Of a stretch of DNA of 64,000 nucleotides, positions 51,225 through 63,848 are shown one piece after another (positions within the stretch are counted from its first letter, which is position 1; every line of letters starts with the position of its first letter). The position numbers and the translations under genes are program-made. Below the pieces are notes generated by a model. It made no database searches, was not told where the DNA came from, and was given only the letters and a program-made list of their open reading frames with translations. This DNA comes from Utricularia gibba (taxonomy: Eukaryota; Streptophyta; Magnoliopsida; Lamiales; Lentibulariaceae): NCBI GenBank assembly GCA_002189035.1, contig NEEC01000008.1, forward strand, positions 806,001 through 870,000, written 5' to 3'.

Positions 51225-52460
51225 CTATCTTCCAAGCAAGCGGCGGGTACGCTGATTGGCAGCTTTCACGCGGGTATTTAGTGACTCCACATCATTATGG
51301 ACATCATCCATTGCTTTGTTTTGGCTGTGTTGTTAGAAAGAAATGATGCAGAGAATCAGAAAAAGAATGCTTCCGAGAATCAAGAGGTAAAAAAACGTGA
51401 TTGCATAAGGTTCAAAGAAATACCTCCCAATTTCTGATCCCATATCAATAGCCATTTCCTTCAGCTCCCTAGAATATTACTCAAGTCATTGAGGGCGTCA
51501 TCTTGTTTTGCCTTCTCCACCTGTCGAAGAAAAAAAAGGAAAATGCAGTCATAAATGTTGTTGATTTCAACTGAACTACATACTATACATAATAAAGATC
51601 ATAAACTTACCTCAACTTTCTGCAACGCATTTGTAGGTTCAGGAGGGTGTTTAGATGCATGTGGTCGTGACTCTCTTGATGTGGAAGTAAGTCCCAATCT
51701 CTCTTTCTGTTCCAAATGATTACCCTTTCTATGTACTGGATCATCTGTACAACCGCCAGAGTATAAGCTAGACATGACAATTGCATGGGAAATTTAAGCA
51801 CGGAATGTCAAAGATGCTACAAGGAAGAGTACCTCGAATAATTATGGGGCCTGCTATTGGTGGGAACTTGACCGGCTTCCATTTCTTGGAAAAGATACCC
51901 CCAAGACTTCCAAGCAGCTTCTCACCCTGAAGTATTAAAAACAATTAGCCTTGGATCCTCGATGCAAAATGGAGACCGAAGTAACTGTTTATCCTTACTC
52001 TACTAAGATCATGGTCCATGTCTGCCGCAATCATGTGTGTTTTGTTAAGTTGCTCCCCTTGTTGATGCAAAGTTACCAAAGTTTTAGTAGCATCTTCTCT
52101 TATGTCCTCAGCTATCTTGAGACAAGTCTTCACACTCTTTGTGGTTTCTTCAGCTTTATATGCAGCATAATTTTCCAACTCCTGAACCGTTTGCTTCTCC
52201 AGCCCCCCAGAGTCACGAAAATCATTCTTGTATCTGTTTTTCGCTGCTGAAAATAGGTGGCTCTCTGCTGATGGTGTATCAATGTCATCAAAAGGGCTTG
52301 AACTTGAATCTAGTTGAAACATCGAAGTTCCAGATAATTTCTTTCCGGATTTCTCCGGCTCTTGCTTGCTATCCAACTCATCATCGGAATCGAAAGGGTT
52401 ATTTTTCAAATTAAGCACAGGCTTAGAAAACTTCAAAGGAAACTTCTTCAGCATAGACAT
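51225..52460 (-). CDS. SNAP33: SNAP25/SNAP33-type t-SNARE with one apparent frameshift
   Basis: Qb+Qc SNARE of the plasma membrane, partner of syntaxins in secretion, cytokinesis and defence. Exons: 52,460-51,999, 51,926-51,833, 51,744-51,611, 51,520-51,424 and 51,324-51,225. The N-terminus MSMLKKFPLKFSKP leads to NPFDSDDE, then NNDFRDSGG-like text and the Qb helix QELENYAAYKAEETTKSVKT with DHDLSR. Exon 2 reads GEKLLGSLGGIFSKKWKP. The Qc helix spans the last two exons and ends QRTRRLLGR. Exon 4 is one base short of the phase required: at 51,467-51,469 a run of three C (GGG in the gene) should be four, which would restore the LGELKEMAIDMGSEIG-like helix. The rest is intact, so a homopolymer error is likely. 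Confidence 0.85.
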
Positions 52461-53547
52461 TCTCACTCCCAATCAGCGGTCAGCAATAAGATGCTCTATG
52501 CTTCTTGGAGACACACCACCCGTAGAAGGAATCACACAGGTTGTGAATACTACGGCCTGAAGAAAAGGAAGGGAACACACACACACACACAAAATGCATT
52601 AGATTCACGAATTAGGAAATCGGCATGAAAAGGCACGCGAAATTTCAAGTACCACGTAGACTAAACCAACTTTACCCTAACAACAACAGATTCAATCAAG
52701 AAAAGTGGAGGAAGGGGAACGAGTGAAATCGAAAAACATTATGAAGTTGGCCTCGGTGTGTGCCAAAGAACAAGCGGAATCAAAAGCGATAGACAGAAAA
52801 CGTTACCTGGTATCACATAAAAAGCAAGTAAGAAGGAAAGGTTCAAACCTGGATGATGTTCGTCGTCTCCCTCCGCTCCTTTATTACCAAGAACTCAGGC
52901 TTGATTCAGAAACACCCCCTCGTTTTTCCTTCCAGAGAAAACCCACAGCAAACACGAATTCAACGCGGCAAGTTGAAAAACTAAGCAAAAAACCTTGCGT
53001 ACTGCTTGAACCCTTCAACACTTCGGTATACTTTCTCCGCTTCTTCCAGGGCACATTTTCTAGACTCCTACTTGTGTATCAGAGTCAAAGGTGACCGTTA
53101 CATCATCTTCCACGAATCTCCATTAAACTGTTCTGAAACTCCCCTGATGGGCCCGGTCTGGAGCTCATGAATCTTGGGCCTGGGCCGTACACATTGATTT
53201 TGATGAATATATAATTTTTTTAAAATTTAATTAAAATTCATTTAAATAATCACAATAATTTATAAAACACATCATCATAAATAAAAACTTATTTCGAATT
53301 TATTTAAATACAAATAATTTAACTTATATTAATTTTTCCAGAAGGGCCTAATTGAAAATGATAAGTTTTCATGGGGTGAAAGTGGGATTAAATAAGATTG
53401 GAGCGCCTTCGAATCGATTCAGTTGCGCGCAGAAACCCCAGGTCTGACATTACGCAAAACGGGTGTAAGGCAGCGAGTACATTCGTTAATTGCTCTGCTT
53501 GGCAGCACGGACGATCTCCTCCTTCGGAGTACCTGCGAGACGAGAAA
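52461..53547. promoter_or_regulatory. Divergent region between SNAP33-type gene and LEO1
   Basis: Holds the 5' leader of the SNARE gene on the left (a leader intron is plausible near 52,560-52,850), a (CA)n repeat at about 52,575-52,592, AT-rich DNA at 53,200-53,330, and the LEO1 leader on the right. No coding frame was accepted here. Confidence 0.45.
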
Positions 53548-56500
53548 ATGGTCGCTGAGGAGAAACGGCATCAAATGATGCAGAATTTGTTCGGCGACCA
53601 GTCGGAGGAGGAGGAGGACGAGCCGGAGGAGGTTGAATCGGAGCACGAATCAAATCGCCAGCCTGATTACGCATCTGTAGGGCTGATACTGTTTCCTCCG
53701 CTTTAGTATAATTATTTTTTTGGTGTTTCGAGTTTAGTTTAAGATGGAGAATGTTTTTGTCAGTTCTCTGGCGATGAAACTGTTTTTCAATGTTTGATGA
53801 AGTTGATAAAAGAATAATCAAACCTTTAATTTTTCTCAGGACTGATAGTTTTCTGAAGATCATTTTACTCTACTGCTAAAAACTTTGTCTTGAATTTGAA
53901 TCGGAACTGAGGAGTTTTGAAAGGAATAACTCTGTTGACATCAGATCTTACCTCGCCTTTCTTATAGGGCTGCTATCATTCAAGTCCGACTATAGTCCTT
54001 GTACTGCTGGTTACTTTTGCTGTAATGTTTGTTTACAGGATGACGGGGATGGCGTTATGGGACCTGAGAGTCAAGATGAAATTGAAGGCCACAGAGAGGA
54101 TGATGTTGATAGAAAGGATGAAAATCCGGATACATTACATGTTGACAGCGAGGGTGAGAGAGATAAAAGTTCTCAGGAAGTTACAATACCTAATCAAAGG
54201 GATGAGAGTGAAGAAAGATATTCAGAGAGTGGTGAAAGGCAGGAATATGGGCACCGGAATATATCAAGTAGAAGGCAAGCGGCAATTGAAAGTGGTTCAG
54301 AAGTGTCTGGAGACAGTCATTATGTTGTTGATGAAGACGATGAAGTAAATCAGGGTCAGAGTACAAGGTATCTTTCCTATCCGTGCATTACTATAATAGC
54401 TCTTATTACCGTTTATTGAATGATGTCCCTAGGGGAATCTTTTCAGGAGTATTTACAGAATTTTTAATTGCTTTTTTTTGCATATGTGCCAGTTAGTTGG
54501 AGCTTTATGGCGATTGTGTTCCTACTTTCAATATGTTAAACTTCATTTGTCTCTATGTTTTGTTGTCTCCGCAGAGTACGTGATGAGAAAGAAGAAGACC
54601 AATTTTTGCGCTCAGCTACAGAAATCCGTGATGTATTTGGAGAATCTGACGATGAAGAACCAGTTGAATATGGCATTCGCAATAAAATGTTGGATGAAGA
54701 AAATGTGAGCTATTATGCATGAGATTAACCATTCAGAAATAGAGATCGCCTTCTTGCTTTCTGTAAAATTAGGATAAAAATGATGTAGTTATTATTTAAC
54801 TGCAGCAATCTCCAACTGGAGAAGAGGAGAATTATGTAACAGAGTTAAGGCCAGAAGATATGGTGCATGATGAAGATATGCCATACGACTCTGAAGAGGA
54901 GCCTCTTGAGACCAAACTGAAGGAAAAGCCGGTTGGTCCCCCACTTGAGTTAGAAATTCCCCTCTGCCCTCCCCCAGCTCCATCTAGTAAGGTATATCTC
55001 TGTTTCCTTTCCTATCAAGTGGTGATTTTTATTCCCTTTGATCCTCGTCTGATGATGCTGTTCTTTGGTCCCTGCAAAAAACTAGATATTTGATCATTTT
55101 ATGCATGTGAATTTTTTCCACTAGAGAATGTTATAATGAAGTTTTATGAAATTTCCTATTAGAAGATCTGATATATCCCACAGGATTTTGAGTCAAATCA
55201 GTCCTTTGGGAATGCTTACAGTTTGTCTGTCATTTGATGCTTTCATGCCGAAGAGGCGATGGATGACAGAGAAATGGATTTGTTTGTAATACAATTGCTG
55301 CTGAATTTATCCATATTCAAAGCTTTTGTCCTTAACTTTCTAATACTTGATCGATATTTTATATGTTTGGTTTGTCACTATTCCTTTGGTGATTTTTTGT
55401 TTCAGATGAATATGATTAAGGTTTCTAATATAATGGGTGTAGACCCCAGACCTTTCGATGCACATGCATATGTCGAAGAGGATTTTTATGTAACTGATGA
55501 ATCTGGATTAAAGAAAAGGATACGCCTGGAGAATAATGTTGTCCGTTGGAGGAAGATAAAAAAATCCAATGGCACAACTGCAGTAAGTCAATTTGTGATA
55601 TGTGTTGAAATGGACAGCTGTATACTGGGTTTTTTGAAATGTTGTTCTGGTTTTCATTTGTGTAGTTTGAGAGCAATGCCCGCTTTGTGGAATGGTCAGA
55701 TGGTAGCCTTCAGCTGCTTATTGGAAATGAAGTGCTCGACATATGCAAACAGGATGCTCAAAATGAGCGAACGCATCTTTTCCTTAGACATGGAAAGGCA
55801 AGAGTTTTTGCACTGAAATTCAGTGGACGTTGAATTCCAGATACATTATATAGAGGTTTTTTGGATGGCGAATCCCTGGTTTAGAATTTTTTTTATTTTC
55901 TTAACCTTTTACAGGGAATTCTCCAATCCCAGGGGCAAATTCTGTCAAAGATGAGATTTATGCCTTCGTCATTAGCTTCTAACTCTCATCGCTTATTGAC
56001 TGCTCTCGTCGATTCACGGCACAAAAAGGTGTATAAAGTGAAGAACTGCATCACTGATATTGATCCTGAGAAGGAGAAGGAGCAGCAGGAGAAGGTTAGT
56101 CTGTCATTGATGCATTTACCTGGCTTACTTTTTCCACAGGGATGGATCAGTAAATGAATTCATGGTTAAGAAATAGACTTTTAACCTTATAGACTACCTG
56201 ACTTCGTAGGCTGTCAGCCAGACAATTAAGGCTAATGAACTTCTTAGCCGCAAGAAGGAGAAGGTCAACCGGAAGTATACACAACCCTTCCGCCGGGAGC
56301 GTCAACTTTCTCCTGGCTTCTTAGAGGATGCCCTTGAAGAGGTCAGCATTCTCCCCAGGCCCTACCGTCCATGCTATTTTTATCACTGTTAACCATGATT
56401 CGTACTCTCATGTTTACTGCAACCAGGAAGATGATCAAGATTATTATGAGCCACGGCGCTCTGCCGTTCGCCGGCGTTTCGAGGATGACCTTGAGCAGGA

Positions 56501-57055
56501 GGCTCGAGCTGAGAAGCGAATAATAAGCGCCAAGAAAGTATGTATCACATGGAATGAGCACCAAGAAATCTGCTACATATTTGCGTGTTGAATGCAATGT
56601 ATCAACCAGCTTGCCTCGGTTTCCTCCCCAGGGTTCAAAAAACATCCCTCGGAAGCCTGCTTTGCCTGTTTCCAAGTCATTTCGACGCCCTGGTGACTTC
56701 TCAGAAAGTGAGAAGGAAGAGTCCGAATACGAAACCGAAGAGGAGGATGAGGAGGGTTCACCAGTCCGTGGGGCCAACGAAGAAGAGCTTGAGGAAGGCG
56801 AGGAAGAGGAATACGTTGATTCCGAAGAGGAGGCTGAGGTTAGAAATCTGAAATCAAACGGTTTTTCGTTCTAGCATCTTGGTGGCTAGTTTAGCTAATC
56901 CCTTACACCGCTTCCAGGAGCCGAAACGCAAATCCAGGAGTTCGGGAAACAAGAGGAAGGGGGGAGCAGCAGAGGGATCGGATGCCGAGTCTCCTAGAAA
57001 ATCCAGCAGCCGGAGACGAATGAAGATGATCTATGACAGCGATGATGATGAATGA
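53548..57055 (+). CDS. LEO1: LEO1 subunit of the Paf1 complex (VERNALIZATION INDEPENDENCE 4)
   Basis: Nuclear subunit of the Paf1 complex, which travels with RNA polymerase II and supports histone modification; the Arabidopsis homologue VIP4 affects flowering time. Twelve coding exons were placed from 53,548-53,676 to 56,918-57,055, all in phase. The start MVAEEKRHQMMQNLFGDQSE matches VIP4, followed by a long acidic region. The LEO1 core starts near 54,930 with KEKPVGPPLELEIPLCPPP, then MNMIKVSNIMGVDPRPFDAH, NARFVEWSDGSLQLLIGNEV, GILQSQGQILSKMRFMPSSL and SNSHRLLTALVDSRHKKVYK, and continues to acidic and basic tails (YDSDDDE end). The exon ending at 55,797 uses a GC donor (AAG|GCAAGA). An in-frame ATG 150 bases upstream is unlikely, since homologues begin at MV. 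Confidence 0.93.
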
Positions 57056-58088
57056 AACAGAGGTGCGTTGCGTTCATCCTCGCAAAATGTCATTTCTTTC
57101 CTCCACGCTTTTTACTGTGTGTTTATATCCTTCCTACCGGAGTTGATGCTTTTTCTATGTCTTGATCCTCAATGGGAAAAGTGTATCAATGGTCCCTATT
57201 ATTATTATTATTATTATTATTATTTAGTTTTCATTATTTCCCGATCAGACATAACATCACTGTTTTCTAGAAATATTATATTTTTTAGTCTCCCCAATTT
57301 GATTTCTTACTGTTTATCGAAATAAATGATATCCATTGTGATCGTTCATTGTTTGTCGATTTTGCATTTTTAGAGGGAACCAACTATGTTTCCGTTTTCA
57401 AACAGTAACGACGAAAAGTGACATCACAAAATGTGGGGATTGATCCACCCCAAATGTTGGAGATTATTGAAATTCAATTTTGATTGTTTAAAAAATATCA
57501 TAAATTTAAAAATGCATTTTATTTTGAAAAGCCTAATTTTTTTTTCAAAAAATAAATTTCGAGATGCACAACAAGGCGATACGTCTAAATAATAGGGACT
57601 ATTGCGACGAATATGCACACCATTTTTTCATTATAAAATTCGATTATCTCAAAGCATTTTTTGGGAGGAAAAAATGAATATTGATTAATATAAATGGAGA
57701 CTCTCTTACAATTTCCGATGTTAAAGCATTTTTGAATTTTCGAAAAATTTTGAATTTCGTTTTTTTTTTTGTCAAAATAAAATATGAATAAAGTTCTTTG
57801 TAGGAGATACAAACAAAATTCGAAGTTTTTTGTTTTTTTAACACTCGGTAAAACCCAAGCAGCTCTTCAACTTCCAGAGCACCTAGCAGCAAGAGCAGTC
57901 TTCACGGTTAAACGAGTTTCAGGGGTTACTTCGTTGCTACCGGCATTAGCATCTTCAATAAAGCTTGCTTCTTCCTCGGGAATCTTCGCTTCTCGCTTTC
58001 ATATTCACCGCCACACTGCGGGATTCTGGGAGACGTGAACTTCTTGTGCTGATGGCTGGAAGACGAGCCGGCGTCAAAATATAGCCAA
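57056..58088. other. Intergenic between LEO1 and the PHD gene
   Basis: Contains a (TAT)n microsatellite at about 57,197-57,226, AT-rich DNA at 57,430-57,850, and then a GC-richer leader of the next gene. Open frames here lack family content. Confidence 0.45.
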
Positions 58089-60358
58089 ATGGTACTTTCT
58101 TTCTTTATTTATTTATTTTTTGAACACGAATAGCCGAAAATGGCGTGTTGTTTTCTTGGGTGTATGTGTGTGAGTTTCAGCCAAATCCTTTAAGTGGGTA
58201 CCTGGTAGTTATTCGGGTTGACGTTTTGCTATGGCTTGGAAGGATTTTTGTGTGTTCTTTGTACTGAAGATTCGGAATCTAATTCTTTCGCTGTTTCCAA
58301 GTGACAGGGATATCCCTGATTTTGTTACTATTTGCATTTTAGTGTCTGTGTGTGTAGTTGCTGAAGATCTATTCTGGCAGTCCTTGTCGAAATCTCTCTG
58401 CCTTACCCTGTTAAAATAGGTCCCGACTATTTAGCTCTTCTCGATTGCCCCTGGTGAATCTTTTCTAACTTGCTGCTTGTTGTACAAGAATTGATACTAT
58501 GTTTGCTTGCAGGAGCGAGTTTGCGGCACCTGTGGTGATGTAGGTTACACGGACGCACTCCATACGTGCGATCAGTGTAAAATAAGCACTGAGCATGAGT
58601 AAGCTCACTGAATTCTCCCATTCTTAGGTTGTTCTGCATTTCCTGGTTTTATGATGTACATTTGGTTTGGTGACCTTCATTGGCACAAATTGTTCCTAAT
58701 CATCCTGAAATGTTTTTCCTTTCATTGTCTTTGATGTCTTCCCCGCTATTGCTAGGTATTGCATGAGAGATTGGCCAGAAAGGGTTGCTGATAAATGGAT
58801 ATGTGAAGAATGTGAAGCACGCAATGAAGCAAAAGAGTTGACATCAAATCCAACTGAGGCTGCAGAAAAACTAAAACCAGACAACCCTGTGGCAAAAAAG
58901 AATGATAGTGGAGTGCCGGGGGGAAGCATACAGAAGGACACGAAATTGCAGAAAGCCAAGTTGTCTTGGGAGAATATGGTCGATCGTGGCAAGACAAAGT
59001 ATATACCTGTTAAAGAAGCTCTTAAAATGCCATCTGTGGCTACCAGTTCTTTCTCTAAAGAACTATACCCCAAGATGTCTTCCCGATTCGAGAAGACACA
59101 ATTCAAGCCCACAGCCATTCCCCCCACCCCCTCCGCTGGATGTTGCTAAGAAAGTTTCCGCACAAAGTGAGTATCATCTTCAATGTACATTTTGGATGTG
59201 TAGGAGAATGTAGTGTGATTTTTTTAGATAAGTTTTATGAGCTAAATAGGTTTGAAGTACATCTTCTTTAAGTTCCTATCACCAGTTTTGGATGATGCTA
59301 TGACTCTGCAAATTGTTGATTAATGTTTGTGGTTTCATTTCCAATTGTTGGCCATCTGAAAATTGATTTCTCAATGTTTTGACAGGGATGGAACCTTCAG
59401 CTAGCAGCAGTCATGCTCCAAGGCAAAGATTAGTCCTTACAGATAAAGATGCAAGATCTGAAGTTCCTCAAAAGAAGTTGACCTCAGATTCGTTGTCTCT
59501 TCGAGACGGAGCTAGCACACCACCCGGGTCTTCCCATTTCAATAACGAAGGAAGCAGTTTGATCGCTAATACTAATCCAGGCTGCGCTCCTGCGTTGAAT
59601 GTCTTGTGGAAGTAAGTTTTTGTCATGAACCTTGCTATTAACTGTTTCCTTTACCCTCACAGACTTCTGTGTTTTATCAGAGGAACCTTCTCTGTGGGGG
59701 TGGAGTATGGACAATGGGAACTGGATCACAAACTTCAAGCTCATCCTCCTTGTCAAGTTCTTCGAATCATCTACAATCTCCCCAGAAAGATGCCAGAAAT
59801 GCTACGCTTTCAAGCTGTTCCATCCAAGCAACGCTGGACTGAGCTTTTCAATGACTATACACCGGATGAAAGAGACATAGGACTCTATTTCTTCCCAACA
59901 GAATCAAGGTAAAACTGTGAATTGAAACACTTCCCCTCCAGTTTCACAGATCCAGCAACTTCCTTCCTTCTCCACCTTGCAGTTCAGATGGGTGGTATGT
60001 GTCCTTCGTGGAGTCCATCTCTTCAAACATGTACGCATTGAGGAAACAGGTTGACAACATCGAACTGCTGGTGTTCACATCCAATCTCCTAAACACCAAG
60101 TGTCAGCGTGAGTCCCACCACTGTTTTCTTCTTTTCTCGCAAAACATCCTAAAATATTCAGTACATCCATCCACGATGTGCTTGTCCTCAGGCTGGAAGG
60201 GAAAGTATTACCTCTGGGGAGTCTTCAATCCCCTGAAGCAAGACACCACCCTCCAGCGCCGACCCCAGAACCAGTGGCTGGTGCCCCACCTCACCCACAA
60301 GGCAAACCACTCACAAGATGAGAGGCTTCCATCCCAAACTCTGGGGTTTTGTAGCTAA
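58089..60358 (+). CDS. PHD-finger protein with AIPP2-like domain, one apparent frameshift
   Basis: Nuclear protein of the AIPP2/PAIPP2 type, whose Arabidopsis members read histone marks and act in gene silencing with BAH and EDM2-type partners. Exons: ATG only at 58,089-58,091, 58,513-58,598, 58,756-59,166, 59,386-59,611, 59,681-59,908, 59,983-60,107 and 60,192-60,358. The PHD finger reads CGTCGDVGYTDALHTCDQCK, then HEYC and WICEEC. The AIPP2-like domain has LNVLWKGTF, QAHPPCQVLRIIYNLPRKMP, DERDIGLYFFP, NIELLVFTSNLL and KGKYYLWGVFN. Exon 3 is one base too long for phase: near 59,119-59,131 the run of six C after ATT should be five, which removes a premature stop (reads ...GCC then stop) and gives PPPPPLDVAKKVSAQ. 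A homopolymer error is likely. Confidence 0.82.
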
Positions 60359-61544
60359 AAAGAACTTGGTTGACGCGCGTGCTCTGTGCAGGAGATCAGC
60401 TTCAGTATAGCTGCTGATGACAGAAGAGAGTTCTTTTAGGTTGCCATGGGAAGGGAATGTAGTTTGCAGTCCGAGTGAGCAGAGCCCATATGGTTTTGAG
60501 AGTATTAAATAAATAAATAAAATACACGATAATTATAATCAAAATAATATAATTAATTTTTATTAATATGATTCATTTATACTACTTGGATATGTTTAAT
60601 CTTTAAAGTTTAAAATATCCAGTAAAATTAATCTTCATTTTTTCTTTTACTACAAGTGTTTTATGTTTGTATTATTTTAATATCAAGTGTAACTAATTTT
60701 TATTATTTAAAAATTAAACCTATTTGATTTCTGTTAATTTGAATATTTGACAAAATGAATCTTTTATTACCGTTGACCATCGGCGACCACCGGACTTGGG
60801 TAATCAACCATCGCCCGCCGCCCCACTTGGGCAGCGCCATGCTCGACGATGCCTTCAAATGGGTGTACACGCGCGGTGGGGGCGACGGTGGACGGGCGGC
60901 GACCGATGGTAGACGACGGGAAGAGGAAATGAATATTTTTAGAGCAACGAATGGAGAAATGAAGCAATAAGATTTTGGTGTGTTTAATCACTTGAATAAG
61001 CACCTGATAATCACTAGCGAGCGAGCGAACTCATCCCAGTGTCGGAGTACTGGATTCGTTAGTCAGCCCACGAGCTGCTGCTCCAGCTGCTTCCATCGTC
61101 GTCTTCCTCGTCTCCTGGACTCCCCTACACTGTCATCTCCATTCCAGACCCCACTTCCCGTAAATAACTCCTCACAATTTCAACGACAGCACTATCAAAA
61201 AGTCAAACTTTGGATTGGAGGTTCCGGCGTTTTCCTGGTTTTACACCCGCGCCTGTTGCTTTTTGAAATTGGGGTGTTTGATTTGTCGATAACGCGGTGT
61301 GATGGATGTTTCTGATAAAGGAAAAGGGGGGAAAAGGGAGCAAGGGGCCGCCGTGCTCCTTGATTTTGATTCAGCATTTCGATAACAAGGGAAGGGTGCG
61401 ACCCATTTCTTTTTTCTGTAGCTTCTTGTCCCGCGACTGCCAGATTCCTGGGGTTTCGTTTCTTGATTCTATCGATGATGAGTCCCGACGCCTAAAGCTT
61501 GGGTTTTTTGTTCTTCCCCTGTGTCTGAATTTCTGTTTTCCCTC
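60359..61544. other. Intergenic / leader of the kinase gene
   Basis: 60,490-60,760 is AT-rich. 60,760-61,540 is GC-richer and holds the promoter and 5' leader of the kinase. The plus-strand frame at 60,755-60,970 has no protein-family content and was not accepted. Confidence 0.45.
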
Positions 61545-63848
61545 ATGGGCTGCGTGTCGTCGAAGCAAGCGGTATCCGTGACCCCGGCGGCATTGGACTA
61601 TTCCGGTGGTTGCAATGTCGGGTCTGGGAGGAGCCGGGTGGAGAGCTGCGGCGGAGCCGCCGCTGGTCTAGTGGCGGAGCTGGACCTCAATTTGAGCAAG
61701 GTGAAGAAAAGGGGGTCGTGTGAGTCTGGAAGCGAGCCCAGTGACTCAGGCCGCCTCAGTTCCAACGGCGGCGGAAGTGGGTCTGTGAGCTTTAGACTTG
61801 GGAATATGCACAAGTTTCTTGAGAGGGAGCAGGTCGCCGCCGGCTGGCCGGCGTGGCTCTCCGCCGTCGCCGGTGAAGCCATTCAAGGTTGGGTTCCTCT
61901 CAGAGCCGATTCTTTTGAGAAACTTGAAAAGGTCAGTTTCCCATTTCCCGTTTTGCACATTCCGATTCATGAGTGGACACTTAAGAAAGCATACTTCATT
62001 CCACCAGATCGGACAGGGTACATACAGCACCGTATTTCGAGCTCTCGATTTAGAAACAGAGCAGATGGTTGCACTCAAGAAGGTTCGTTTCGACAACTTC
62101 GAACCAGAAAGCGTTCGTTTCATGGCTCGAGAGATAACCATTCTTCGTCGTCTTGATCACCCAAACATAATCAAACTGCTAGGACTCATTGCATCTCGTT
62201 CTTCATGCAACATCTATCTTGTGTTTGAGTACATGGAACATGATATATCTGGACTGCTATCTTCCCCAGACATCACCTTCACTGAACCTCAGGTACTTGC
62301 CTGTGCTTCTCTTGTTCAAGTAACAAACAATGAAATCCAAGTCTTATTTCCATTGCCTCCGCAGATTAAATGCTACATGAAGCAGCTGTTATCTGGGCTC
62401 GAGCACTGCCATTCCCACGGTGTGATGCACCGTGACATCAAGGGGGCAAACATTTTAGTAGATAACAATGGGGTTCTCAAAGTTGCAGACTTTGGGCTAG
62501 CCAACTACCTCTCAACTCGCCCTCACAGACACCCTCTTACAAGCCGTGTGGTTACTCTGTGGTATCGCCCTCCGGAGCTCTTGTTAGGGTCAACTGACTA
62601 CGGAGTTACGGTTGATCTTTGGAGCACTGGATGTCTGCTTGCTGAGCTCTTGATTGGGAAGCCTATTCTTCAAGGGAGGACTGAAGTTGAGCAACTGCAC
62701 AAGATATTTAAGCTTTGTGGATCCCCGCCTGAGGAGTACTGGAAGAAGACAAGACTTCCTCATGCAACTTTGTTTAAACCAAATCAACCTTACAAGAGTA
62801 CACTCTGGGAAACCTTTAAGGATCACGATGAAGCCGCTGTCAAATTGATACAAACTCTGCTGTCTGTGGAGCCACACAAGAGGGGAACTGCAGCTTCTGC
62901 CCTCTCATCGGAGGTACACCCCTAAAGAAAACTGCTTGCTGCATTGATATATGACCTTTTCTCATGGGTGGTTTTGCATCAGTATTTCAGGAGAGCGCCG
63001 TATGCCTGTGATCCGTCGTCTCTTCCAAGCTATCCGCCCAGCAAGGAAATCAATATAAAACGCTACGAAGAGACTTCCAGGTGATGAATGATCCATTTGG
63101 AATTTCGCCTTGTTTTCCTGTCAAGCTTAACTGGTTTGCCCCCTCCAGGAAAAAGCAAGGTGGAAGAATTCATGCACCTGATGCCAGAAAACCAACTAGA
63201 AAACAGAATGGGATAAGTAAACATGCGCCAGAAGAGGTAATTTGACTTCATACATTCGACATACTGACAGTATTATATGGATACGTGACGTTGAATTGTG
63301 GTTTGCAGACATCACGTCTTCAAAAGACCAAAGCTGATAATGGTCGAACAGTCAGAGACAGAGTGCCATCATTCCAAGGTGATGATGGCATTCTTTCTGG
63401 TCATTTACAGGCTTCAACAGCCGGAAACAACTTCGCCATGGCAACGAGAAGGGATCCTGGATTGTCCTCAAGCTCAAGAAATAGATCCAGTTCCAGAAGT
63501 CTTAACATTGTGTCATCATCATCAATACTACCTCCCCATTTCAACAACTACTTAGATCCGAATCTGACCCATAACGGCAATAGCGATCAAGCCTTCGAAA
63601 GAACCAAGTTGTCCATGGTTGAGCAATGGCGGCTGTTGGAGGACCCCGGCCTCAACACGGCGAGTCACCTTCACAGTAGCAATGATCTTCAGCCAACGGT
63701 GAAGCAGAGGTACAATCACCATGACGACGAAACTGTCGAATTTTCAGGACCCTTGATATCGCACCATCGGGGGATTGATGAACTCTTGGAGAAACACGAA
63801 CGCCACATTCGAAGGACCGTGAGGAGATCATGGTTCCATAAAGGTTAG
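61545..63848 (+). CDS. CRK-type CDK-like protein kinase (At1g54610/IBS1 type)
   Basis: Plant CDK-like Ser/Thr kinase with an N-terminal myristoylation signal (MGCVSSKQ; Gly2 and Cys3 for myristate and palmitate), so probably membrane-associated. Exons: 61,545-61,931, 62,008-62,292, 62,365-62,913, 62,983-63,080, 63,149-63,236 and 63,309-63,848. Kinase features: IGQGTYSTVF glycine loop, VALKKVRF (Lys), HRDIKGANILVD (catalytic loop), VADFGLANYL (DFG), LWYRPPELLLG, DLWSTGCLLAEL. The C-terminal extension is Ser-rich with GPLISHH and a basic end RTVRRSWFHKG. The last codons overlap a possible donor (AAAG|GTTAGT), so an extra small exon after 63,940 is possible. Kinase length and all key residues are normal. 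Confidence 0.93.

Noticed and set aside
57197-57226. (TAT)n run as a possible regulatory or CRISPR-like array
   Set aside because: Simple microsatellite without spacers.
60755-60970. 71-residue frame on plus
   Set aside because: Composition follows GC content; no domain and no splice support.
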